Source: a virus. Taken from it: a stretch of DNA of 44,587 nucleotides. A program made the position numbers and the translations under genes. The stretch lies in the IMG/VR virus record IMGVR_UViG_3300030329_004103, positions 1 through 44,587 of that record. One strand, 5' to 3'. The notes beneath the pieces are model-generated. The model worked only from the letters and a program-made list of their open reading frames with translations, did no database searches and was not told the origin of the DNA. Below are positions 1 to 6,076 of the stretch, piece after piece. Position 1 is the stretch's first letter. Each line of letters starts with the position of its first letter.

Positions 1-522
1 CTCCGAGAGCAAAAGCAAGAATACCACGATCTTAGATCATCATTCGCAGCATACGATTTGTTTATGAGATGTATGCATCCAAACGGCATTGCCTACGATG
101 TTATCAAAAAGAAGATACCAGTAATCAATCAAGAGATTGCGAAGGTTCTCGCCAATATTGTTGAGTTTGAGATTTTCTTTGAAAGTTCTGGTAACAAGTT
201 TGACATTTTTATCAAGCACCCGCAATATGACGAGCGGCCGATTGAAATGGCGTCAGGCGCAGAGAAAACGATGGCTGCGATGGCTATTCGGTTGGCGCTT
301 CTATCTGTGTCTTCGCTACCCAAGGGTGACTTATTTATTCTAGATGAGCCGGGCACCGCACTAGACGAAGAAAATATGGAGGGTTTTATTCGAATCTTGG
401 AACTAATTAAAGTGTATTTTAAGAACGTTTTGCTTATCTCTCACCTTGATTCACTCAAAGACTGCGTTGATATGCAAATTGTTATAGACAAAAAACGCGG
501 ATACGCAAAGGTTAATCAGTAG
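1..522 (+). CDS. 46: gp46/SbcC-like recombination nuclease ATPase subunit (3' part)
   Basis: This is the C-terminal part of an SMC/Rad50-type ATPase; the frame is open to the left window edge, so the start is outside. Visible are an ABC signature (ASGAEKTMAAMA), a Walker B with D-loop (FILDEPGTALDEEN) and the switch histidine (LLISHLDS). This layout matches T4 gp46/SbcC, which pairs with the gp47 nuclease in end resection and recombination-dependent replication. The last codons (KKRGYAKVNQ) and the following ribosome-binding site recur as a non-coding copy at 973-1020, a mark of a local duplication. Membership of the SbcC/Rad50 family is secure; assignment as gp46 rests on the T4-like context. 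Confidence 0.9.
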   Translation, partial: LREQKQEYHDLRSSFAAYDLFMRCMHPNGIAYDVIKKKIPVINQEIAKVLANIVEFEIFFESSGNKFDIFIKHPQYDERPIEMASGAEKTMAAMAIRLALLSVSSLPKGDLFILDEPGTALDEENMEGFIRILELIKVYFKNVLLISHLDSLKDCVDMQIVIDKKRGYAKVNQ

Positions 523-586
523 GAGAAACAAAATGAAAATAACCAAAACGCAACTTAAACGAATTATCAAGGAAGAACTTGAGGCA
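488..586 (+). repeat. Direct repeat copy 1 (gp46 tail, RBS and N-terminal module)
   Basis: This segment covers the last codons of the gp46-like gene, its downstream AGGAG site and the first 18 codons of the next gene. It matches 973-1071 at a constant offset of 485 bases, with about six mismatches in the first 53 bases and further scattered ones after that. The two copies bracket the gene at 533-970. Confidence 0.85.
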
Positions 587-970
587 ACTTTGAACGAGCA
601 ATATGTGCCTAGTCGTATTGATCCTTCTTCAACGTCTTGGTTCAACGGACCTATTGCGCGCTTAAATAAAAAACAAATAAAAGATCTTCTTAAAGGGCCC
701 TGGGGAGGAGAGAAGGTGTCGACTTTAGCGCTAGCGCTGGCAGACTGGGATATCCATCCAGACCTGTCCGACAATCTCTGGCAGTCGGGTGTCGGCAAGC
801 ACCTGACCAGAGCGCAACAGTTTAAACTTGAAGATTGGTCCGTTGGCGAATTTGCACCAGGTGACAAAGAGGCCATCACCGCCGCCCGTAATAAGCTTGC
901 AGCCGCCGCCCTAGAAATGCTTGATTCAGGCGCACACCACCGCCAAGAGCCTGGAATGGGTCGATATTAA
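533..970 (+). CDS. Small protein with N-terminal capsid-targeting-like module
   Basis: The 145-residue product begins MKITKTQLKRIIKEELEATL and has L-N-E at residues 20-22, the site pattern (L/I-x-E) cut by T4-type prohead proteases. The rest (residues 23-145) is unlike anything I recognise: a Trp-containing mixed region, then an Ala-rich helix near the C-terminus. The start has AGGAG at 521-525. The gene lies between two ~99-bp direct repeats, so it looks like a mobile or duplicated cassette. Inference: a cargo protein packaged in the head with its first 22 residues removed. The function of the mature part is unknown. Confidence 0.75.
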   Translation: MKITKTQLKRIIKEELEATLNEQYVPSRIDPSSTSWFNGPIARLNKKQIKDLLKGPWGGEKVSTLALALADWDIHPDLSDNLWQSGVGKHLTRAQQFKLEDWSVGEFAPGDKEAITAARNKLAAAALEMLDSGAHHRQEPGMGRY

Positions 971-972
971 AA

Positions 973-1071
973 ACAAAAAACAAGGATACGCAAGGGTTAA
1001 TCAATAGGAGATTCAAAATGAAAATCACCAAGTCCCAACTTAAACAGATTATCAAGGAAGAGCTTGAAGCG
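973..1071 (+). repeat. Direct repeat copy 2 (gp46-tail remnant, RBS and N-terminal module)
   Basis: This is the second copy of the repeat at 488-586. Here the gp46-derived part (973-1005) is not translated, because the preceding gene has already stopped at 970. The copy keeps the vestigial gp46 3' end, the stop-plus-SD region (taggag) and the start of the next MKITK gene. Confidence 0.85.
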
Positions 1072-1242
1072 CTTCTCATAGAAGATGGCAAAGGCTGCGC
1101 TGACACTGATAAAGGCTGCATTCGCAAGAGAAAGTCTGGATGGGTGATTCTTAATAATAAAAAAGGTGGTGTCTGGAGAAAGTGCGATTCTCGTTCGCAC
1201 TGTGAGGACATCTTAGACGCATTTCACGCGTCAAAGGGTTAA
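1018..1242 (+). CDS. Small Cys-containing protein with N-terminal capsid-targeting-like module
   Basis: This 74-residue protein has the module MKITKSQLKQIIKEEL, ending L-I-E at residues 20-22. The predicted mature part is about 52 residues, basic, with four Cys (CADTDKGC and KCDSRSHC) and a Gly/Trp segment (GWVILNNKKGGVW), which could be a small metal-binding or disulfide-stabilised fold. I associate similar C-terminal domains with marine phage hypothetical proteins, but no function is known to me. The SD is taggag at 1005-1010. The next gene starts one base after its stop. Confidence 0.75.
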   Translation: MKITKSQLKQIIKEELEALLIEDGKGCADTDKGCIRKRKSGWVILNNKKGGVWRKCDSRSHCEDILDAFHASKG

Positions 1243-1243
1243 A

Positions 1244-1624
1244 ATGAAAATCACAAAATCCCAACTTAAACAGATTATCAAGGAAGAGCTTGAAAGTACA
1301 TTAAGCGAAGTTTATAACCTTCCCGGCTCTGTTTATGATTCTGAAGGAGAGCCTGAGATTGCATCTCCTTATAGAAAGAAACCAAAAAGAAGCTATGGAA
1401 GCGGAATCTCATCTGTCGACAAGCCGCGCCCTCCTCAAAGCGCAGAAGACAAAGCAATTAGTATGTATAAAGGGGTTTTACAGGGGTATTTGACAGACCC
1501 AAATACGGCAAGAAGACTTGGCCGGCCACCAACGTTGGAAGATGCCCTTAGAGCATTTATTTCTAATAGCCCTGAACTTATACAAAGAGCGGCTGATGAA
1601 CTTGAACAAGAAATGGAGCAATAA
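1244..1624 (+). CDS. Small protein with N-terminal capsid-targeting-like module
   Basis: This 126-residue protein starts with the same module, ending L-S-E at residues 20-22. It is followed by a Pro/Tyr/Ser-rich, probably disordered stretch to about residue 65, then a helical C-terminal domain ending in an acidic tail (ELEQEMEQ). The first 16 codons are nearly identical at the DNA level to those at 1018, although the mature parts are unrelated; this indicates exchange of a leader module. Its stop overlaps the start of the FtsZ-like gene by one base (TAATG), suggesting translational coupling. Unknown function; candidate packaged protein. Confidence 0.75.
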   Translation: MKITKSQLKQIIKEELESTLSEVYNLPGSVYDSEGEPEIASPYRKKPKRSYGSGISSVDKPRPPQSAEDKAISMYKGVLQGYLTDPNTARRLGRPPTLEDALRAFISNSPELIQRAADELEQEMEQ

Positions 1625-2763
1625 TGAGCAATAAAGAAAAAGATAATGAATTTGATTTTCTGCCCCCTGCAGAACCGCCACCCTCCTTTAATCAGGAGAA
1701 AGACCACTATCACGAAGAAGTCGCAGCAGCAGATTTCGGAATGGTTGAGGACTTTGGATTGCAGATGGAATACTCTGATGAAGATCTCCTCCCAGAAAAC
1801 ACTGCTCCTTCGTCTATTAACGTAGGCTTTGTTGGTGTCGGCGGTGGAGGTAATAAAATGGCCAATGCTTTTCTAGAACTTGGCTTCAACAAGACTCTGC
1901 TAGTGAATTCCACAGGCAAAGACATCCCAAAGAACGTGGAAGAAGATCACGTTGTTCTTATTCCTGATAGCGACGGCATCGGGAAGAACGTAGATTATGG
2001 TAAAGAGGTTTTCTCTACCAACGGCGCAATCGTAGAGGATGCATTGCGGATCAAACTTGGAAAGGTAGACTGGCTGTTTGTTTTAGCTGGTGGCGGCGGC
2101 GGAACTGGTAGTTCTGTGACTGCACTTCATCCGGTATTCGAACGCTATATGAAATCCGTTCAATCTTCTGGAAAAGTAGTGTATATTGTTTCCTGGCCCA
2201 CAGCACAAGAAAACCTTAACCCCACAATCGCTCGCAATGCGTTGACGCTGGCTAATGACGTAGCCAAGCATCCTCACATCATTCTTGATAACGAGCGCTC
2301 CACTCGCTTACTTCGCGGCAGAATTGGCATGCTTGGTATGTACCCTGTCGCCAACACACAATTTGCTAAGTCATTCGCCCAGGTGCTTAAACTCTCCACG
2401 GAGGATTCACCGATCCAATCTTTTGATAGTAAAGATCTGGAAACATGCTTGGGCAATGACGGGAGAGCTTTTCTCGGCTCGACCATGATAAAAGACCCAA
2501 ATACTGGAAAGCTTGGATCGGTGATCCTACACAACTGTATGAACAGATCAGCCTGCCCGCCACCTAAAGGAAAAGCCGCAGCCGGCTCCCTAATCTTGGT
2601 GGCATCTGAGGAAATGGTGGCAGATCCAAGAGTCAGCAAAAACATTGAGTCGGCAATCGCTTATGTCGGCGGTCGGTGCGAGACACTATTTTCTGGCGTT
2701 TACGTGCGCAAGAATGTGCCTGGATTGATTGCGATACTAAGTATGAATGGATTAGCAACATAA
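1624..2763 (+). CDS. FtsZ/tubulin-superfamily GTPase (phage tubulin-like)
   Basis: This 379-residue protein has an acidic, Pro-rich N-terminal extension (1-63) followed by a full FtsZ-like core. The first glycine loop is GVGGGGNK (71-78). The tubulin signature is AGGGGGTGSS (155-164). Next come NPTIARNALTLAN (199-211) and a DN-containing segment (DNERST, 222-227). The T7-loop region FDSKDLETCLGNDGRAFLGS (267-286) aligns with the FtsZ DFADVRTVM...ALMG segment and keeps two Asp. The second domain follows (320-379). The chain stops right after the last core strand, without the FtsZ linker and C-terminal peptide that bind FtsA/ZipA, so host divisome recruitment by that route is unlikely. It should bind GTP and polymerise. 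It is embedded among MKITK-module genes. Role (virion positioning, a cytoskeletal scaffold, or division interference) is open. Confidence 0.88.
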   Translation: MSNKEKDNEFDFLPPAEPPPSFNQEKDHYHEEVAAADFGMVEDFGLQMEYSDEDLLPENTAPSSINVGFVGVGGGGNKMANAFLELGFNKTLLVNSTGKDIPKNVEEDHVVLIPDSDGIGKNVDYGKEVFSTNGAIVEDALRIKLGKVDWLFVLAGGGGGTGSSVTALHPVFERYMKSVQSSGKVVYIVSWPTAQENLNPTIARNALTLANDVAKHPHIILDNERSTRLLRGRIGMLGMYPVANTQFAKSFAQVLKLSTEDSPIQSFDSKDLETCLGNDGRAFLGSTMIKDPNTGKLGSVILHNCMNRSACPPPKGKAAAGSLILVASEEMVADPRVSKNIESAIAYVGGRCETLFSGVYVRKNVPGLIAILSMNGLAT

Positions 2764-2774
2764 GGAATAATGAA

Positions 2775-2990
2775 ATGAAGATTACAAAGTCTGAACTCAA
2801 GCAGATTATTAAAGAAGAAGCAGATAGTGTTTTAGACGAAGTTTATGCTGAGCAATCCCCGGATGCGCGCTGGTGGTCTCAAGCATTCAATATGATTATC
2901 GAAGACGAGATTGGGTACGGAGAGCCTACTGATGAGCAAAGAGAAGCGATTCTTACAGGTTTAAAGATGGTGATGGAACAGTTAAAGTGA
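2775..2990 (+). CDS. Small protein with N-terminal capsid-targeting-like module
   Basis: A 71-residue protein. An upstream in-frame GTG exists inside the FtsZ-like gene, but the ATG at 2775, preceded by aaggaat, is chosen because it restores the conserved module MKITKSELKQIIKEEA...VLDE, with L-D-E at residues 20-22. The mature part (about 49 residues) is acidic and helical, with WW at residues 33-34 region and a C-terminal helix ending VMEQLK. Its stop overlaps the next GTG start (GTGA). Unknown function. Confidence 0.72.
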   Translation: MKITKSELKQIIKEEADSVLDEVYAEQSPDARWWSQAFNMIIEDEIGYGEPTDEQREAILTGLKMVMEQLK

Positions 2991-3379
2991 AAATTACAAA
3001 ATCCCAACTTAAGCAGATTATCAAAGAAGAGCTTGAAGAAGCGCTTGGCGAACGTGAAGTTTTAGTTCGTGGGTTTGGAAAGCTTACATTAAGTCAAATT
3101 GAAAGAAGATTGGTTGAGATGTTGCGTGAAGCTGGCGAAGGAGCTATGAAAGATCCTCCAGATTTCTATAATTTAAAAACTGGCATGATTCAAGCTTTTT
3201 ACGAAGCTTACAGGCTCCATAAAGATGAAGAAAGAATTAATGAAGTCTACTCTGAAAAACAAAGAAGATACATGTGCGCCATGAAAGACGCAGATGCTAA
3301 TGAGAGACCCGAAGGTCTTTCTCAGAAAGAGGCCGAAGAACAATGTAAGGGCCCTATGAAGAAAAAGAAAAAGGATTAA
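2987..3379 (+). CDS. Protein with N-terminal capsid-targeting-like module and Lys-rich C-terminus
   Basis: This 130-residue protein starts at GTG with MKITKSQLKQIIKEELEEAL and has L-G-E at residues 20-22. A helical middle follows, then a segment (YSEKQRRYMCAMKDAD... LSQKEAEEQCKG) with two Cys, and a terminal K-rich run (MKKKKKD). I associate the YSEKQRRYMCAM-type segment with recurrent small domains in marine phage proteins, but know no function. The basic tail could bind DNA, consistent with a packaged protein; that is inference. Confidence 0.72.
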   Translation: MKITKSQLKQIIKEELEEALGEREVLVRGFGKLTLSQIERRLVEMLREAGEGAMKDPPDFYNLKTGMIQAFYEAYRLHKDEERINEVYSEKQRRYMCAMKDADANERPEGLSQKEAEEQCKGPMKKKKKD

Positions 3380-3382
3380 ATA

Positions 3383-3574
3383 ATGAATTATGTACAAGGA
3401 AAATTAGATAGATTAGTAGAGAAGGCAATTTCTCGTAAGTTTATGGTCTGGTTGACGGCAACAGGCTTGTTGGCGTTTTCTGATCTGGCATCTGGCGATT
3501 GGGTAATGATCTCGGCCATCTACATTGGTGGTCAAGCTATTATCGATGGTATTGCTAGAATGAAAGGGGTTTGA
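3383..3574 (+). CDS. Small two-TM membrane protein, putative holin
   Basis: This 63-residue protein has two hydrophobic segments (about 20-37 and 41-58) and short charged ends; the second contains a YIGGQAIIDGIA-type sequence that I associate with phage holin-like proteins. It is directly followed by a spanin-like gene (TGATG overlap), which supports a lysis role at the inner membrane. No endolysin gene is next to it. Alternative: a small membrane protein of unknown function. Confidence 0.6.
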   Translation: MNYVQGKLDRLVEKAISRKFMVWLTATGLLAFSDLASGDWVMISAIYIGGQAIIDGIARMKGV

Positions 3575-3984
3575 TGGTCAAAATTGATTGGGCAAGTGTT
3601 TTAACATTCATAAAAAGAAACTGGAAAGAAATAACAATTATTGTTCTTTTACTTGCAGTTATTGGCAAAATGCGTTATGATTATAAACAACTTGAGAATA
3701 CCTATGAAGCTAGTCAACAATCTCTCCAAAACCAAATCGACGGCTTGCAAGAAATACACGCTGAAGAATTGCAAAGAAAAGAAAATGCATTACAAACTTA
3801 TCGCGATGCATTAGAATTATTGGAGAGACAATATGAGCAGGACAGAGGTAAGATTGAGGTTGTGGTTGAAGAACGAATTGTGGAAATTGAGACAACGATC
3901 GACAACCGAAAACAGTTCACAGAAAACAAAGAAGAACTCGCAGAACAAATAACAGACACATTCGGATTTCAGTATGTTCCTTAA
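3574..3984 (+). CDS. Membrane-anchored coiled-coil protein, putative inner-membrane spanin (Rz-like)
   Basis: The product is about 136 residues. It has one N-terminal transmembrane segment (ITIIVLLLAVIG, about residues 19-31), followed by a long charged, predicted coiled-coil periplasmic region. This is the architecture of i-spanins, which help disrupt the outer membrane at lysis. A TTG at 3571 is possible, but the ATG at 3574 is better placed after AAGGGG. The 3' end overlaps the next gene by 11 bases in another frame, and overlapping genes are typical of spanin pairs. Confidence 0.6.
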   Translation: MVKIDWASVLTFIKRNWKEITIIVLLLAVIGKMRYDYKQLENTYEASQQSLQNQIDGLQEIHAEELQRKENALQTYRDALELLERQYEQDRGKIEVVVEERIVEIETTIDNRKQFTENKEELAEQITDTFGFQYVP

Positions 3985-4387
3985 AGCACTATTATTTTCC
4001 ATGGTGGCTTATGCCGAGCCGCCACAGTTTACTATTGTCGGTCAAGATGAGCCAGCACCCTTTGAGGGTGTTTTGTTTAATAAGCGAGGCATTGCAGAGT
4101 TGCTTGTTATGCCGCTTGATTATCAAATGCAGTGTGATTTAGAAGTTGAATATCAAATAGATGTGCAGGCTACTGAGTTTCAACTTGAGCGTGAAAATTT
4201 TCAAATTCGCTTAGACGCACTCTCTAAAGAATACGATTTGCGTATAGAACAAAAAGACATCGAGATCGCCGCTTTACAAGAAGCAATGCTAAAGCAGTCG
4301 CCTAACAACAAATGGTGGTGGTTTGCCGGCGGAATTGTAGCAGGTGTTAGTGTTACATATGCTGCATATAGAGGTTTCAGTGAGTAA
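3974..4387 (+). CDS. Exported coiled-coil protein with C-terminal TM, lysis-cluster protein
   Basis: This 137-residue protein has a short signal-peptide-like N-terminus (MFLKALLFSMVAYA, probable cleavage after AYA) and a folded region around residues 20-50. A coiled coil covers about 55-105, and there is a C-terminal transmembrane helix after a WWW triplet (about 115-130). The start lies inside the upstream spanin-like gene. It sits where an outer-membrane spanin partner would be, but no lipobox Cys follows the signal, so a classic lipoprotein o-spanin is not supported. The topology suggests an envelope-spanning lysis or envelope protein. Function uncertain. Confidence 0.6.
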   Translation: MFLKALLFSMVAYAEPPQFTIVGQDEPAPFEGVLFNKRGIAELLVMPLDYQMQCDLEVEYQIDVQATEFQLERENFQIRLDALSKEYDLRIEQKDIEIAALQEAMLKQSPNNKWWWFAGGIVAGVSVTYAAYRGFSE

Positions 4388-4763
4388 GGATCCAAATAAA
4401 ATAGCCGCTATTGAAAAAGCAATTGCTGAGAAATACGGCAAAGAGACTATCCAGAATCCACGCGGAAACTGGGATGAGAATAAAGAAAAAGAGTATCTTG
4501 AGCAATCGCGCGAGTTTTATAAAAAAAAATATAAAAATGATGAATGGCAAGAAAAAATACAGGTTAATGGTATTAAGATCTCAAAAAAACTACTTAATAG
4601 AGAATCTCTAAGATGTTGTCCTGTTTGTGGCTTGCTGCCTCAAAGTTCTCGGGATGATGTTTGTTTTGTTAAATTTGATTGTTGCAATAAATGTTACATT
4701 CAATATGTTGAAGGAAGAGAAGATAGATGGCTAAAAGGATGGCGCCCAAATGAAACTAAATAA
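4380..4763 (+). CDS. Conserved phage protein with Cys-rich zinc-ribbon-like domain
   Basis: This 127-residue protein starts at GTG 4380, overlapping the upstream stop, because the sequence MSKDPNKIAAIEKAIAEKYG fits a typical N-terminus. The N-terminal half is helical and charged. The C-terminal part has C-C-x-x-C (CCPVCG, around residue 81) and a second pair in a DCCNKC motif, followed by YIQYVEGREDRWLKGWRP. The paired CxxC motifs suggest one zinc site. I associate this protein with marine T4-like phages as an uncharacterised conserved gene. It could be a nucleic-acid or polymerase-binding factor, which is inference. Confidence 0.7.
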   Translation: MSKDPNKIAAIEKAIAEKYGKETIQNPRGNWDENKEKEYLEQSREFYKKKYKNDEWQEKIQVNGIKISKKLLNRESLRCCPVCGLLPQSSRDDVCFVKFDCCNKCYIQYVEGREDRWLKGWRPNETK

Positions 4764-5061
4764 AGATAATCTTAAACAACTTATTTATGAGGCTTTGTTG
4801 GCTGAGATTGAGCAAGACGAAAAAATGACTACAGCGTCAGTGACAAAGCACGCCGTAGACCAAAAAAAAGCAATGGTACAAGGAGGCATTGATGACAAAG
4901 AGCGCTCTGCGATCGCAACAGTCTCCAGAAAGTTGGCTATGGCAGCTAAGGCCGGCAACCTTTTAAGCGGGAATCTTGCTATTCGTCTTCGTAATCTGAT
5001 AGATGAAATTGACAAAACTCTCAAAGATGTAAACACTACTCAACAAGGAGACAAGCAGTAA
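4750..5061 (+). CDS. Small protein with divergent N-terminal capsid-targeting-like module
   Basis: This 103-residue protein begins MKLNKDNLKQLIYEALLAEI, a clear variant of the MKITK module with the same hydrophobic spacing. L-A-E at residues 17-19 offers a prohead-protease-type site; residue 22 is Gln rather than Glu. The rest is helical, with a basic middle and an LRNLIDEIDKTLKD helix. It overlaps the upstream gene by 14 bases and the next start by one (TAATG). Unknown function; weaker candidate cargo protein. Confidence 0.65.
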   Translation: MKLNKDNLKQLIYEALLAEIEQDEKMTTASVTKHAVDQKKAMVQGGIDDKERSAIATVSRKLAMAAKAGNLLSGNLAIRLRNLIDEIDKTLKDVNTTQQGDKQ

Positions 5062-5597
5062 TGGCAACAGTATACGAAATAGTACAAGGGCTTTCACAGG
5101 CCGCCGCAAACGCTTATGATGGCGCCCTCGGTGAAGATTTAGAGCCTATAAAGGCCGGCCTCCGAAGAGAAGAAGGTAATGCGCTTATTGATCAGCGCGT
5201 GATGGATGGCTTTAATGTTAAGTTTTATGGAAACATGATGTGCTTAAGTTATCATTCCGAAATTAAACTCAAAGAGGTTTATGCTAGCGGTTTTGAGGGA
5301 GAAATGGAACAGCGCTTATCTGAAATCAAAGGCTGGTTAACTAAAGAATATAAACGAATCACTGGAAATTCAGTTGGGTTATCCGAAGTTGGCGAGATTG
5401 ATGTTAGAGTTGAAAACTCGTCCCGTGTTCGTTCATGGGTAACTGCAAAAATGCACTACAAAGTAGGCGGCCTTTCCGCAGATATGAATGATGATAACAG
5501 CGGCTCGTTACATGCGCCAGAAGCTAGTTGGAAAAGCTTTCTTGATCAGGGAGGATTTGGAACTCGTCCCGAAAACGACACAAGGAAGAAGGGTTAA
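5061..5597 (+). CDS. Conserved hypothetical protein upstream of terminase
   Basis: This 178-residue soluble protein has no motif I can name. The N-terminus (MATVYEIVQGLSQAAANAYDGA) is helical, and the central part alternates strands and helices. The C-terminus is Gly/Arg/Lys-rich and probably disordered. It lacks the MKITK module. It is translationally coupled on both sides (TAATG overlaps). Its position just before the packaging genes suggests a head or packaging accessory role, but nothing in the sequence proves it. A small terminase is expected in this area, yet I see no convincing gp16 features. Confidence 0.65.
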   Translation: MATVYEIVQGLSQAAANAYDGALGEDLEPIKAGLRREEGNALIDQRVMDGFNVKFYGNMMCLSYHSEIKLKEVYASGFEGEMEQRLSEIKGWLTKEYKRITGNSVGLSEVGEIDVRVENSSRVRSWVTAKMHYKVGGLSADMNDDNSGSLHAPEASWKSFLDQGGFGTRPENDTRKKG

Positions 5598-6076
5598 TGA
5601 AAATCACCCTTGAAAGATTGCGAGAGATTATTACTGAGGAAGTTATCAAAGAGGAGCTTGCTCCTGACATAGCTGCGCCAGCCATCGCCGCAATGCTTCA
5701 AGGATCTGAAGCTGAAGTTACTTCGGACATCTTTGGTGCTGTATTTGATCAGATGTACGGTGAGGGCGCTTTAGACGCTGAGGCAGAAAGAATGGCCAAT
5801 GCTGGAGAACCAGAAGAAGAAAGCTTCCCCACCGACTATCAGGCCGGCGGTGCTTATGGCGATCGCCCTAAAATAGGATTTAAAGAAGAGATCGCTCAAA
5901 TTGTTAGAGAAGCTTTTGAAGGCTTGGAACTATCTGACTCAGAACTTGAAAACATGTCTGATAGAGAGCTTATTGACGTAGCTCATCAAGATGGTGTCGA
6001 GGAATTTATAGTCTTAGATCTAGAAGGCGATTTAGCCAATCGCGATGAAGTTTTAGCGGCTCTGAAAGATGTATGA
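5597..6076 (+). CDS. Acidic protein with N-terminal capsid-targeting-like module
   Basis: This 159-residue, strongly acidic protein starts MKITLERLREIITEEVIKEE, a divergent copy of the module; I-K-E at 17-19 is a possible protease site. It continues with an Ala-rich segment, a disordered EPEEESF region, and a helical C-terminal domain with a second module-like helix (FKEEIAQIVREAFEGLEL). Its strong acidity resembles prohead core proteins. The stop overlaps the terminase start by four bases (ATGA). Unknown; candidate core or cargo protein. Confidence 0.65.
   Translation: MKITLERLREIITEEVIKEELAPDIAAPAIAAMLQGSEAEVTSDIFGAVFDQMYGEGALDAEAERMANAGEPEEESFPTDYQAGGAYGDRPKIGFKEEIAQIVREAFEGLELSDSELENMSDRELIDVAHQDGVEEFIVLDLEGDLANRDEVLAALKDV

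Noticed and set aside
2676-2990. Longer version of the 2775 gene starting inside the FtsZ-like gene
   Set aside because: The extra 33 residues overlap the FtsZ-like 3' end and would bury the conserved MKITK start.
5061-5597. Small terminase (gp16) assignment by position
   Set aside because: No helix-turn-helix or coiled-coil core typical of small terminases could be seen, so the gene is left as unknown.
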